Assembly: GCA_964594635.1 (NCBI GenBank)
Contig: CAZQMV010000003.1
Location: 186,001-250,000, forward strand
DNA length: 64,000 nt
Reading direction: 5' to 3'
From: Berkiella sp964594635
GTDB taxonomy: Bacteria > Pseudomonadota > Gammaproteobacteria > Berkiellales > Berkiellaceae
Shown: piece after piece, positions 42,204 to 51,581 of the stretch
Layout: the number at the start of each line of letters is the position of its first letter
Numbering within the stretch: position 1 is the first letter of the stretch
Notes under the pieces: generated by a model
What the model was told of the DNA's origin: nothing
Database searches by the model: none
The model's input: only the letters and a program-made list of their open reading frames with translations
Program-made: the position numbers and the translations under genes

Positions 42204-44306
42204 ATGTTTGACAAGATCCTGTCAGGGGGGCTGATTTATGATGGAAGTGGTTCCCCCCCTTTCCAAGCTGATATCGCCATTTCGGATCAGCAAATCGTCA
42301 AAATAGCTCCCTCTATCAATGAACCTGCAAAAGAAAAAGTGGAGGTCTCCAACTGTTGGATCTGCCCTGGATTTGTTGATATTCATACACACTATGACGC
42401 CGAAATTGAAATTAAACCCGATTTAAGTGAATCGGTTCGACATGGCGTTACCTCAGTCGTCATGGGAAATTGCAGTCTCTCATTAAATATGGGATCTCCC
42501 GCTGTTAATGCTGACTTATTCGAACGAGTTGAAACCATGCCTGAACTCATTGGGCTTTGGAAGCAACAAGCTAAAGAATGGCCAGATACCGCTTCTTACC
42601 TTAACTATATCGATCGATTGCCCTTAGGTCCTAATGTGGCATTCTTGCTTGGACACAGCGCACTTCGAGCAAAAGTGATGGGACTAAAAAGAAGTTTAGG
42701 TGAGAAAGCCACACCGCTAGAAATTGAAAAGATGAAAGCGCTTGCAACAGAAGCACTCACAGCAGGCTGCATTGGGATCTCCGTTGATATGGTGCACTGG
42801 CATCGAACCACAGGACAATATCCCGGATGCTCACTACCCTCTCACCATGCAGGCTTTGCTGAATATGCGATGTTAGCAGAATTGTGCCGTGAACGAGATG
42901 CCGTGTTCCAAGTGACACCCAATCCTAAAAAATTATGGCAATCTATTTTTGCGATTATTAAATTGAGTTACGGACTCAACCGCGCACCGTTGCGTTTAAC
43001 GATTTTATCTGCCATGGATATGACGATTAATCCACAGGCTTGGCGTGTTTTCCCTTTTTTTACTAGATTTTGTAATCACGTATTAGGCTGTAATATCCGT
43101 TTTCAAACGATCCCTGAACCTTTTACCATTTACTCTGACGGACCTATCACACCTTTATTTGAAGAATTTGAAACGGGTTTAACACTCAATAATCTAAAAT
43201 CATCTGAGGAGCGTAAAGCCAAATGGCAGTCTCTGGGTTTTAAAAGACGTTTTAAACAAGAATGGCACTGTAGCAAAGGTCGAACTTTCGATGGGAATTT
43301 TTCCAGAATGATTTTTGTTAAGGCCCCGATCCAGGAATGGCTGGGTATGAACATTCAGCAAGTGGCTAACAACTTGAAAGAAGACCCACTCGAACTCTTT
43401 ATACGCCTATTAGAATCAGAAGATACTAACCTACGCTGGAAGCATACCGGTGCCAATCATCGCACACACATTCGCTATAAACTCTTAAAGCATCCTTATA
43501 TATTACCCGGGTTTAGCGATGCAGGAGCGCATTGTCGAAATCTCGCTTTTTTTGATAGTGCTTTATCTTTAATTAAACAAAGTGTGCAATCGACATTTAT
43601 CAAACCCGAAATGGCTATCAAGCGGGTGACCTTTGAGCCTGCAAAATGGTTTAACTTAAAGGCGGGGCATATCACTCTCGGTGCGAAAGCCGATTTGGTT
43701 GTGTTAGATCCTAACAAATTAAACAATCCCATAACGCTACCTTGTGAATATAGCGACGCTGCACTTTTGGGATCGATGCGAATGGTCAAACGCGAAGACA
43801 ATTCACCCATTTCAATGGTTTTCATCAATGGTACCCAAGTGGTTAGTCAGGGAGAGCCCATTCTTCCATTGGCAAAAATCAAAACGGGGACACTATTGAA
43901 ATCGACCGTTCCGATTATGGGTAAAAAGCAAATGTATGAGAGATCTCGTAATCGTATCAACGACGAAATGCTTGATCACCCCCTAACGAACTATTGGGAC
44001 ATTTTTGTTTTAAAGCATCAACAAATACCCAATATTCTTTTACATTGTCTCGCCTTTATTATCATGTATCTGATTGCCGGGATTGCAGTGACCAGACAGG
44101 ATCCTTGGCTCCTGCTGATGATGCCGCTCTCGCAAATAACGGGATTGATCGGCCATTATTTCTTTGAGAATTCAAGCGTTGATCAACGAGACACCACTTT
44201 TTCCTTTCGTGCTTTTATCAGTTTACATAAACTCTTTTTTAAGGTCGTCACAGGTCAATATGGCAATGAAATTAAGCGAGTTCAAAAAATCATTACCACA
44301 GTTTAA
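42204..44306 (+). CDS. N-acyl-D-amino-acid deacylase-like amidohydrolase fused to a DUF962-like membrane domain
   Basis: Residues 1 to about 560 are an amidohydrolase: metal-binding DIHTHYDAE, MGNCSLSLN (D-aminoacylase GNCG region), and GFSDAGAHCRN with the catalytic Asp. The closing beta segment includes ITLGAKADLVVLDP. Residues about 590-700 add two or three membrane helices with KHQQIPNILLHCLAFII and SQITGLIGHYFFENSS, which resemble DUF962/Mpo1 proteins that act on 2-hydroxy fatty acids in yeast. The fusion suggests removal or exchange of an acyl amide on a membrane lipid, but this is inference. The gene overlaps the following PAP2 gene. Confidence 0.75.
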   Translation: MFDKILSGGLIYDGSGSPPFQADIAISDQQIVKIAPSINEPAKEKVEVSNCWICPGFVDIHTHYDAEIEIKPDLSESVRHGVTSVVMGNCSLSLNMGSPAVNADLFERVETMPELIGLWKQQAKEWPDTASYLNYIDRLPLGPNVAFLLGHSALRAKVMGLKRSLGEKATPLEIEKMKALATEALTAGCIGISVDMVHWHRTTGQYPGCSLPSHHAGFAEYAMLAELCRERDAVFQVTPNPKKLWQSIFAIIKLSYGLNRAPLRLTILSAMDMTINPQAWRVFPFFTRFCNHVLGCNIRFQTIPEPFTIYSDGPITPLFEEFETGLTLNNLKSSEERKAKWQSLGFKRRFKQEWHCSKGRTFDGNFSRMIFVKAPIQEWLGMNIQQVANNLKEDPLELFIRLLESEDTNLRWKHTGANHRTHIRYKLLKHPYILPGFSDAGAHCRNLAFFDSALSLIKQSVQSTFIKPEMAIKRVTFEPAKWFNLKAGHITLGAKADLVVLDPNKLNNPITLPCEYSDAALLGSMRMVKREDNSPISMVFINGTQVVSQGEPILPLAKIKTGTLLKSTVPIMGKKQMYERSRNRINDEMLDHPLTNYWDIFVLKHQQIPNILLHCLAFIIMYLIAGIAVTRQDPWLLLMMPLSQITGLIGHYFFENSSVDQRDTTFSFRAFISLHKLFFKVVTGQYGNEIKRVQKIITTV

Positions 44307-44952
44307 TCGCGATACCCAAATAAAACTGATGGTTCTTGGCTGTTGTTTTTTTGCATTTATTTATCTTGTGATGGGAAGCAATCCTTTAAGAGAACCCTTT
44401 CTGGCTCCTCTTTGTATTTTAGATAGCTATATCCCATGGCTGCCTTTTTCAGTGCTCGTCTATTTTTCCCAGTTTGTTTTCTTGTTATTGGGCGTTATCT
44501 ATGCCCCCAATCAACACATTGCTACAATTACCTACTATAGTTATCTTCTCGCTATATTACTTGGCGGTTGTGTTTTTGTTTTTTATCCAACGTTCTTAAC
44601 AAGGCTTACCTTTTCAGAACAAATCCATCCGGTAATAGAAGGGCTATATCGATTTTTATATGCTATCGATATTCCCAATAACTGCTTTCCTTCTTTGCAC
44701 ACCACACTTGCGCTGATTGCAGCAAGCAGTCTTAGAGCACGCAGTTTTGTTTGGCAGATAGTAGCCTCACTATGGAGTACTGCCATTATTCTTTCAACAC
44801 TCACAACCAAACAACATTGTGTTTTAGATGTGGTAGCGGGAATGTTATTATTTATTTTTTGTATTTGGTTATGTCGCAAGTGGTTTAATAAGAGGCTAAA
44901 TGGAACAATTACATTCGAAAATTATTCCGATAGACGATCTAACGCCAGATAA
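44260..44952 (+). CDS. PAP2-family membrane phosphatase/transferase
   Basis: The 230-aa protein has about six membrane helices. The PAP2 active-site motifs are visible in NNCFPSLHTTLALIA (PSLH) and STLTTKQHCVLDVVAG (S-x-x-x-x-x-H-x-x-x-D). Family members dephosphorylate lipid phosphates or transfer phospho-head groups. The motif spacing and FPSLHT resemble inositol-phosphoceramide synthase-like members, though the function cannot be fixed. ATG 44260 or 44266 follow AGGT; the frame is open further upstream, but that part lies inside the amidohydrolase gene. It overlaps both neighbours. Confidence 0.78.
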   Translation: MAMKLSEFKKSLPQFNRDTQIKLMVLGCCFFAFIYLVMGSNPLREPFLAPLCILDSYIPWLPFSVLVYFSQFVFLLLGVIYAPNQHIATITYYSYLLAILLGGCVFVFYPTFLTRLTFSEQIHPVIEGLYRFLYAIDIPNNCFPSLHTTLALIAASSLRARSFVWQIVASLWSTAIILSTLTTKQHCVLDVVAGMLLFIFCIWLCRKWFNKRLNGTITFENYSDRRSNAR

Positions 44953-45643
44953 TATCAAAGCCATGTATGCTTTATATGAAAATTATTATGCCAACACAAA
45001 CTTAGTCGCCTTTCAAAAAGATTTGCTTCAAAAAAATACTGTCTTACAGATCTATAATGAAGACGATAGCTTGATTGGCTTTACCACCATTTTGCATTAT
45101 CAAACTTGCTTCTTAGATCAACAACTACAAATTATTTATTCTGGCGATACCATCATGGCTGACAAGTATTGGGGAAAACCCATCCTTGCTTTTGCATGGT
45201 TAAAATTTGCAGGTTTCATTAAAGCGCAATATCCCAATCAACCTTTGTATTGGTTTATCATTGTCAAAGGTCACCGTACTTATCGCTATTTACCCGTTTT
45301 TAGCAATATTTTTTACCCCAATTATCTCTATGAAACACCACCATGGGAACAAAAACTCATGGATCATTTAGCGCTCAATACGTTTGGCGAACATTACAAA
45401 CCTTCCCTTGGGATTGTGCGATTTCCCATTTCACAAGGCCATCTAAAGCAACGCTGGGCAGAAATCCCTAGCAAATTGTTGGCTCGCAAAGACATTCAAT
45501 TTTTTAAGAAAAAAAATCCCGAATACCATCAAGGCGATGAACTTGTTTGTTTGTGCAAATTAGAGACACACAACTTAAGACCACTTGCCAAACGCCTTTT
45601 TACGCAAGGATTTGTCACACATGACGAACACGCTGTCGTTTAA
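44900..45643 (+). CDS. GNAT-like protein of the oxygenase cluster
   Basis: This is a 247-aa soluble protein. The N-terminal half has GNAT-like order: NIKAMYALYENYYANT, then SLIGFTTILHY and IIYSGDTIMADKYWGK where acyltransferases have the central strands. A classic R/Q-x-x-G-x-G/A loop is not obvious. Aromatic-rich segments (QPLYWFIIVKGHRTYRYLPV) follow. It may be a divergent acyltransferase acting on the pathway product. AAGAGG lies upstream of ATG 44900, which overlaps the PAP2 gene; the 3' end overlaps the next Rieske gene. Confidence 0.6.
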   Translation: MEQLHSKIIPIDDLTPDNIKAMYALYENYYANTNLVAFQKDLLQKNTVLQIYNEDDSLIGFTTILHYQTCFLDQQLQIIYSGDTIMADKYWGKPILAFAWLKFAGFIKAQYPNQPLYWFIIVKGHRTYRYLPVFSNIFYPNYLYETPPWEQKLMDHLALNTFGEHYKPSLGIVRFPISQGHLKQRWAEIPSKLLARKDIQFFKKKNPEYHQGDELVCLCKLETHNLRPLAKRLFTQGFVTHDEHAVV

Positions 45644-46649
45644 TAACATCAACGATGTACCATTAGGATGGGTATGGGTGTGCACGGCTAAATCCGTCGG
45701 CAAAAAAAAGATCCGTGCGGTCAATATGATGGGCCGTGAAATCATCGTCTTTAGAGGCGAAGACGGTAAAATAGGCGCACTCGATGCTTTTTGTCCCCAT
45801 ATGGGTGCACATTTAGTCGACGGCTTCGTTGAAGGGAATAGCGTGCGCTGTTTTTTTCATAACTGGAAATTTAACGATAAAGGGCAATGTGTCGATATCC
45901 CCTGTCTGCAAAATTTACCGTCTAAAAAAATCGAGATCCAATCCTTCACAGTCAAAGAACAATATGGCTTAATTTGGCTTTATACCGGTGATACACCTCT
46001 TGCAGATATTCCGTGTGTTCCTGAATTGAAAGACCAAAAAATCGATTTTTCATTAGGCAATCAATGGCAAAAAAAGTGTCATCCCAATGTGGTGATGATT
46101 AATGCGATCGATGAGCATCACTTTCAAACGGTCCATCAGCTACCTGGTCATATATTAAAGATGGAACCGAATATTATTGATACTTATAATATACATTTTG
46201 AAAATCAAGGTAAGCCATCAGCGGATCATTGGTTTGGTCGACTGATGCAGCGATTTTACCGAGGCCCCATTACCTATCATATGAGCTACTGGTATGGCCT
46301 TGTGGGAACCGTAACACTTGGCCCAGATTTTCTGCATCTTTACTTAATGTTTGCTTTAAGACCACAGCCAGATGGTACAACGCTTGGAAAAACTATCGCT
46401 TTTACCAAACATCGTAAAGGGTTATTAGGTCGATTGTTTAACAGTGTGATTTTACAAGTCACCAAACTCGCAGGTTTTTATTTTGCCATTGGCGACACCA
46501 AAGTCTTTCAAAAAATCCAATTTAATTTAAAAAACCCCATTAAAAATGATAAAGCCGTGTTAGCCTTTATTAAACATTTAGAAAAGCAGCCCAAGGCTAA
46601 CTGGCAGACTCAAACTTTAACAAAGGAATGCGAAGTGTATGGATCCTAA
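45621..46649 (+). CDS. Rieske-type oxygenase, DAF-36/KshA-like (second of three)
   Basis: The Rieske centre is CPHMG plus CFFHNW; the iron site is NAIDEHHFQTVHQL. The arrangement CVDIPCLQNLPSKK after the cluster matches the first Rieske protein (40466-41515), so the two are paralogues that may act on successive positions or intermediates. ATG 45621 is chosen because AAGGA lies ten bases upstream and the overlap with the preceding gene then shrinks to 23 bases; the product is 342 aa. Electrons probably come from the ferredoxin at 51574-51876. The SDR gene overlaps its end. Confidence 0.85.
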   Translation: MTNTLSFNNINDVPLGWVWVCTAKSVGKKKIRAVNMMGREIIVFRGEDGKIGALDAFCPHMGAHLVDGFVEGNSVRCFFHNWKFNDKGQCVDIPCLQNLPSKKIEIQSFTVKEQYGLIWLYTGDTPLADIPCVPELKDQKIDFSLGNQWQKKCHPNVVMINAIDEHHFQTVHQLPGHILKMEPNIIDTYNIHFENQGKPSADHWFGRLMQRFYRGPITYHMSYWYGLVGTVTLGPDFLHLYLMFALRPQPDGTTLGKTIAFTKHRKGLLGRLFNSVILQVTKLAGFYFAIGDTKVFQKIQFNLKNPIKNDKAVLAFIKHLEKQPKANWQTQTLTKECEVYGS

Positions 46650-47469
46650 AGTTGTCTTAATATCGGGTTGTTCATCGGGACTTGGTTTCGCCATGGCTGA
46701 AGCTTTTTTAAACTGTGGCTGGAAAGTATTGGGACTTTCGCGTCAAAGTGATCACAACCATTCACATCCCTTGTTTACACCCATTATGTTAGATATTGGA
46801 CAGAGTGACTTATCCGCAATGCAGGAAAAACTCACACCTTTGTTAGTAAGCGGTTTAGATCTCTTAATTAATAATGCAGGTTTCGCGCTAGTGGGTGCCC
46901 TTGAGAGTTTAGAAGAAAATAACATCCGTCAACAAATGGATGTTAACTTTTTTTCTCATGTGCTGATAACAAAAGTTTGTTTACCCGCATTACGACAACG
47001 AAAGGGCAAAATATTTACGATTTCCTCGACTTTTGGTTTAATTGGCTTTCCCTTTCATTCATTATATTGCGCTTCAAAATTTGCGTTAGAAGGCTTTAGT
47101 GAAGCACTTCACTATGAACTATATGGGCAAGGGATCCAATGCACAGTGATTGAACCTGGACGATATAAAACAGAATTTGGCAATCGTATGCAGATCGTTT
47201 CGCCAACCCCAGCACTTGATGAAAACTATCAGTCATCTTATAAAGGCTTTTTACGTCTAAAGAAAGAGCTTAGTCATAAGCTTCCCAATGATCAGGCACA
47301 TTTTGCTCAAAAAATCTGTGAGCTTGCATTAATGAAACAAGTTCCTGTACGCGTACCGATTGATCAAGACAGCAAGCTCCCCTATTTATTAAAGAAGTAT
47401 CTCCCTTCACGGCTATTTGCTTGGTTACAATATAAAATGTTAGCAAAGTACTTTTATGCATCTGTTTAA
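46639..47469 (+). CDS. Short-chain dehydrogenase/reductase
   Basis: This is a classical SDR of 276 aa. The nucleotide-binding glycine motif is LISGCSSGLGFAMAEAF, followed by LLINNAGFALVG (NNAG) and the catalytic Ser and Tyr-x-x-x-Lys in ISSTFG and LYCASKFALEGF. It should oxidise or reduce a hydroxyl/keto group, fitting a pathway full of oxygenases. It overlaps the upstream Rieske gene by 11 bases and the downstream di-iron gene by 14, so they are translationally linked. The substrate is unknown. Confidence 0.88.
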   Translation: MDPKVVLISGCSSGLGFAMAEAFLNCGWKVLGLSRQSDHNHSHPLFTPIMLDIGQSDLSAMQEKLTPLLVSGLDLLINNAGFALVGALESLEENNIRQQMDVNFFSHVLITKVCLPALRQRKGKIFTISSTFGLIGFPFHSLYCASKFALEGFSEALHYELYGQGIQCTVIEPGRYKTEFGNRMQIVSPTPALDENYQSSYKGFLRLKKELSHKLPNDQAHFAQKICELALMKQVPVRVPIDQDSKLPYLLKKYLPSRLFAWLQYKMLAKYFYASV

Positions 47470-48397
47470 TAGTCAAGAAACCCTTACAGCAACGCATGAT
47501 CATGCAGATGAAAAAGCCTGCCATTTGATTAATGCTTTCCTTAAAAGGGGGGGGAGGCTACAGACCAAGATGATCAATAGTACACCACTTTGGCCTGCCG
47601 ACTTTTTTCATTTAGACAAATCAAGCCTCTATCAACGTTCTTCTATCGAAGAGCAGTATCAAATATTAAGTTACTGTACCCAAGATTTATTGAATGAGTC
47701 CTATTTTATTGAAAAAATTGGCATTGCCTATGCTGCCAAATTGGTTCTGTTGTCCCCCTCTACAGAGGCTAAACAGCTATTTAGTTTTATCGGTGCCGAT
47801 GAAGCAACGCATTTAGAATGGATTTCACCCTACATACCAGAAGCTATTCGTACTCAACCAGCAAGCTCTTTACTCACTCTGATCATACAGATCACACAAC
47901 TGAATAACGCTAATTTATTATATTATCTTGTACAGATTATTCTGGAAGGTTGGGGATTAAAGCATTATAAATCGTTAAGCCAATATTGCCTTGATCCTTA
48001 TTTTAAAACCATTTTAGATCGGATCTTACAAGATGAGGCATTACATCATCATAGCGGTAAAATATTATTTTCAAGTGAAACACTCACTCATCATGAGCTT
48101 TATCTTATAAAAGACACCTTAAAAGCCTATTGTGACTTAGTGCGAGTTGGTCCACAAGCGGTGATCAGAGCGGTCGATAAAGTGAAAGGTGGACTTAGCC
48201 GCCAAGCAGAAATCTCTTTGTTTAATGATTTAGAAGGCGAGAAAACTTCGAAGGAAAAACTGGATCTCTTATGTAAATTAATGACTCAACCGGGTCTTGA
48301 AAAAATTGTGCAAGAAATCAAAGATGAGAGCTATTTCATCCCTTATGCTGTAACACCGCTTGTAAGAGATGATGTCCCAGCTCTTCACACCGTATAA
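47456..48397 (+). CDS. Ferritin-like di-iron oxygenase candidate
   Basis: This is a 313-aa helical protein. Two E-x-x-H pairs are visible, DEATHLEW (about 122) and DEALHHH (about 197). Each is preceded by a helix carrying a further Glu: ESYFIEKIGIAYAAKLV and IILEGWGLKHYKSL. This is the four-helix di-iron layout of ferritin-like oxygenases and desaturases. The family is not one I can name. It is last in the plus-strand operon, and its 3' end overlaps the convergent GH3-type gene by 62 bases. Hydroxylation, N-oxidation or decarboxylation are possible reactions. Confidence 0.65.
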   Translation: MHLFNSQETLTATHDHADEKACHLINAFLKRGGRLQTKMINSTPLWPADFFHLDKSSLYQRSSIEEQYQILSYCTQDLLNESYFIEKIGIAYAAKLVLLSPSTEAKQLFSFIGADEATHLEWISPYIPEAIRTQPASSLLTLIIQITQLNNANLLYYLVQIILEGWGLKHYKSLSQYCLDPYFKTILDRILQDEALHHHSGKILFSSETLTHHELYLIKDTLKAYCDLVRVGPQAVIRAVDKVKGGLSRQAEISLFNDLEGEKTSKEKLDLLCKLMTQPGLEKIVQEIKDESYFIPYAVTPLVRDDVPALHTV

Positions 48398-49922
48398 GTG
48401 CACATTCCTTTTGATCACCCATTTTAATACCTAAGGCTTGTCTAACCTTATTAATCAGTGCGGCTATCTGTGGATGAAACAGGACTTCAGGCTCTAAGAG
48501 CTGCAACATTTTCCGCGCATTCTGATAATGAAAATTAATAGATAGTTGGGAATCAAGCAATTCAGTATGCAAAGCTAAATGAGGATCATCAGTTAAAAGG
48601 TAATATTTTCCTTGCCCTGTTGCCAATAAAATCGGCACTAAAAGCAAATATTGTGCCCTAACAAAAGGCTCTTTTTCAAACACCTTCATCACAAAACGCT
48701 CATTTAATTTTTCCCCAACCAGATCACAGATCTGCTTGGTACGACCAATAAATTCTAAACAAGGGGTTTGCTCAAAAAAGTGTGTTACGCGAACAGTATC
48801 TCCAATGCGATACCGATATAATCCCGATCGTTGACTCACAATGATTTCATAGTCCTCACCAACGCGCAGATCTTGCAAACGCAAAATATTTTGCCGACCA
48901 TCATCAAATTCAAAAAATATGTCTTGCAGCATGGGAACATACCCTTTTGCTTTCGCAAGCGGTACGGTGAGCGGCCCTTCCGTGGCTAGTAGCCCTTTCC
49001 CTTGAATAACTGTGTGAGGAAATTTTTTGACAAGGAAATCAGCAGTTCTTTTAGAGGTACCTGCCTTCCAACAGGAAATAAGCTTTAATTTTGGCCATAG
49101 TAACTCGCTTTGATAGTTTTTTTGTAAATCGCTCAAATAGTTCTGTCTATTTTTAGTCAACAGCGGCAAGGTAATAGCAACATTTTCATAACTAAAGCTT
49201 TTTTGTCTTAAATACCATTGCAGCTCATCAAATCTTTGTTCAATCACTTGTAACAAAATGAGTAAATAGGAAGGGCTCCAAATTGAAATGATTTCAAGAT
49301 CCTCTTCTGCTAGCAACGTCAGTGCTAATATTAATCTGAAATCTTCGTCGTGAAGTTGTCTAATATTGGGCTGAGCTACCAAAAAAGGATTTATCAACCA
49401 TTGTAACGATTTACTCAGGTAATCACTATCATCCTTTAAATGCGCTTCCGGAATATGTGATACCTGCGGTGAAATGCTCATAAACATTTTCATTGAATGC
49501 AACTGCAAACCATTAGCAAGTAAATCAAAGCCTTCAATTTGAAAATATCTTGCAAAACTGCGTCTTAATTGTTTGGTATACGGTATGGATTTTTTATGGC
49601 CCATACTTCCAGAAGTACATTCAAAAAAATCAATTTTTTCTTTGGTTAGAACGTTTTGTTGATTCTTTGCCTTTTCTATCCATGGGCTTAACGTATCATA
49701 ATCAACAATGGGAATTTTTGATGAGAAATCTTCATAACCTGCCTTAGCAGATAACTGATAGTGTTTGCCATATTCTGTTTGGGAAATATCATGACAAATC
49801 GCCTCTAAGAGTTGTTGCTCTGCAAGCCATGGTGATGTTAATGCTTGGTTAAAGTGCCGATAAGCACCAAAACTCAATGCTTTAAATAAACTCTTCGCGA
49901 ACCGGCCTTTGAATGGGATCAT
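48336..49922 (-). CDS. GH3-type acyl-adenylating ligase
   Basis: The 528 aa match the GH3 family, ANL-fold enzymes that adenylate a carboxylic acid and couple it to an amine or amino acid. The ATP-binding P-loop is FECTSGSMGHKKSIPYT, followed by LLATEGPLTVPL and the YRYRIGDTVRVTHF hinge. In plants, GH3 enzymes conjugate hormones; bacterial members are mostly uncharacterised. Here it could couple a fatty or aromatic acid to an amine. It is the last gene of the minus-strand operon and overlaps its upstream neighbour by 41 bases. ATG 49922 has no strong Shine-Dalgarno, consistent with coupling. Confidence 0.82.
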   Translation of the reverse strand: MIPFKGRFAKSLFKALSFGAYRHFNQALTSPWLAEQQLLEAICHDISQTEYGKHYQLSAKAGYEDFSSKIPIVDYDTLSPWIEKAKNQQNVLTKEKIDFFECTSGSMGHKKSIPYTKQLRRSFARYFQIEGFDLLANGLQLHSMKMFMSISPQVSHIPEAHLKDDSDYLSKSLQWLINPFLVAQPNIRQLHDEDFRLILALTLLAEEDLEIISIWSPSYLLILLQVIEQRFDELQWYLRQKSFSYENVAITLPLLTKNRQNYLSDLQKNYQSELLWPKLKLISCWKAGTSKRTADFLVKKFPHTVIQGKGLLATEGPLTVPLAKAKGYVPMLQDIFFEFDDGRQNILRLQDLRVGEDYEIIVSQRSGLYRYRIGDTVRVTHFFEQTPCLEFIGRTKQICDLVGEKLNERFVMKVFEKEPFVRAQYLLLVPILLATGQGKYYLLTDDPHLALHTELLDSQLSINFHYQNARKMLQLLEPEVLFHPQIAALINKVRQALGIKMGDQKECALIRCEELGHHLLQAVLQHKG

Positions 49923-50559
49923 GATGCACTGCTTTTAATTGTTCTTGAAACGCAACATGTTGATCAATGAGTAAAATGCAACATATTGGAATGGTGATCT
50001 TTTCTGCAACTTGCGTTCCTGGGCCCAAGCGTGATCCTGCGCCTACGAGTACGGATTTACCCAATCGCACTTTACCTATTTGCAACTCTAATTTATGATC
50101 TTTATAAGTAATAATATGACTGGAACAAGCCGAGCGATGACCAAAAATAACATAATCGTCTATTTCTAATAAACTTCTATCAACTATCTCAATTCGAGGT
50201 GTCCAATAGACTTGTTTGCCAATTTTAGAACCCCATAGTCTTAACCAACAACTATAAGCACCTGGTATAATACGCAATATGCCTTCTAAAAAGGGGATGG
50301 CACTATAAACTTGTTGCATTTGATGTGAACCCCACCATGGGCAATACCGTTGTTCATTAAAATCGAACTTGCCTTCTTTTAATGGTACAAAGTATTCTTG
50401 GATCTGAAACGCAACCAGCGGCAAGCCATAAATCGCTAATAGCACAGTCATAAACAATAATAGACTTGGTGTTCCGATAAATAACCATATACAAACCGTA
50501 ATAACCATTAAATGGCACAAACCAAACAATAGCATCAGCTTTCTGAAGATTACACCCAA
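49882..50559 (-). CDS. Hexapeptide-repeat (left-handed beta-helix) acyltransferase-like membrane protein
   Basis: Two hydrophobic segments (about 5-28 and 30-48) precede a soluble part with hexapeptide-like turns: WGSKIGKQVYWTPRIEIVD, SLLEIDDYVIFGHRSACSSH and VRLGKSVLVGAGSRLGPGT. These build the left-handed helix of acyltransferases. The start is TTG 50559, supported by AAGGAG eight bases before it; the upstream Rieske gene overlaps by ten bases. It may transfer an acyl group at the membrane. No catalytic His can be assigned with certainty, so a structural role cannot be excluded. Confidence 0.65.
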   Translation of the reverse strand: MGVIFRKLMLLFGLCHLMVITVCIWLFIGTPSLLLFMTVLLAIYGLPLVAFQIQEYFVPLKEGKFDFNEQRYCPWWGSHQMQQVYSAIPFLEGILRIIPGAYSCWLRLWGSKIGKQVYWTPRIEIVDRSLLEIDDYVIFGHRSACSSHIITYKDHKLELQIGKVRLGKSVLVGAGSRLGPGTQVAEKITIPICCILLIDQHVAFQEQLKAVHHDPIQRPVREEFI

Positions 50560-51581
50560 AACACAATCTCCTTATCTTGATTGGGTAAGTCATTCGGCTC
50601 TTGATTGTTTCTTAAAGCATTTATCAACTCAGAAGTGTAAATGTGAATCAGATCTGCTGAGGTTGCACTAAAGTGCTGACCATACTTTTTAATCACTTCC
50701 ATTTGTTGATTCAGAATATCAACATCTTGATCAATCACTTTTTGACCTTGGCGTTTTATCAGCCATTTTGTGAATGGTTGATAATTCCATAGCCCAAAAT
50801 TGTAACACAGCTCTGTATACACGATAGATTTCTCGTTTGTAACCGGGACTGTTTGACTCGTAATGATATATTCCCATTTCCCTTCAAGACGATAAAAAAC
50901 CTGCGTGACATTCGGCACATAAAAATTATCTTGATGAAATATTTCTTGCTTTTTGGGGTTTAGTAAAAAGGAAAAACTTCCCAAATTGTTTCTTTCATTT
51001 ACATAGTCAATTTGAATATGGCCCTTAGCGCGCTTAATATTGGCTTTGATTTTCTCATTTCGTTTACCACGAAATATGCCTTTATGCACAAAAGCGGTAT
51101 GTGGAATATCAATAAAGTTTTCAACACAATTTTCGAGTGTATTATTAAATTCGTTGACCAAACGCACTCTTTTATACTTTGAATTATCGTATTTTGGCAT
51201 GGCAAACGGCTTAGATCCTGTTGGGCTTGGGTTTAAGCAAACATAAATATACCCTTCTTGCTCAACACAGGGAAAAGCATGCGACACTGACATTGTCTCA
51301 TGATTGGGTTTACCAAAATGGGCTGGCACTGAAACCAATTGGCCTTGACCGTTATAGACCCACCCATGGTAAGGACAGGTGAGCAGCCCTTTAGATACCT
51401 CTCCTTTTGATAACCTTGCACAACGATGCAAACATTTATCTCGCATTACACAGGGTTTATTATCACTACCCCGAAACACCACTAACCACTCATCAAGTAT
51501 TTGACGCGCTAGTACTTGATTCGCTTTCAAGGATGTAGACTCAGCAATGATATACCAGTAATTTTTTAAAAGACTATTCAT
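50550..51581 (-). CDS. Rieske-type oxygenase (third, PaO/VanA-like)
   Basis: The Rieske motif is CLHRCARLSKG and CPYHGW, the form seen in ring-hydroxylating and chlorophyllide-type oxygenases rather than that of the other two copies. The iron site lies in ENCVENFIDIPHTAFVH (Asn/Asp and two His). ATG 51581 is used, overlapping the ferredoxin gene by eight bases; an in-frame TTG three codons earlier is less likely. The 343 aa is a normal alpha-subunit length without a separate beta subunit. Direct coupling to a ferredoxin gene suggests that gene supplies its electrons. Confidence 0.87.
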   Translation of the reverse strand: MNSLLKNYWYIIAESTSLKANQVLARQILDEWLVVFRGSDNKPCVMRDKCLHRCARLSKGEVSKGLLTCPYHGWVYNGQGQLVSVPAHFGKPNHETMSVSHAFPCVEQEGYIYVCLNPSPTGSKPFAMPKYDNSKYKRVRLVNEFNNTLENCVENFIDIPHTAFVHKGIFRGKRNEKIKANIKRAKGHIQIDYVNERNNLGSFSFLLNPKKQEIFHQDNFYVPNVTQVFYRLEGKWEYIITSQTVPVTNEKSIVYTELCYNFGLWNYQPFTKWLIKRQGQKVIDQDVDILNQQMEVIKKYGQHFSATSADLIHIYTSELINALRNNQEPNDLPNQDKEIVFWV

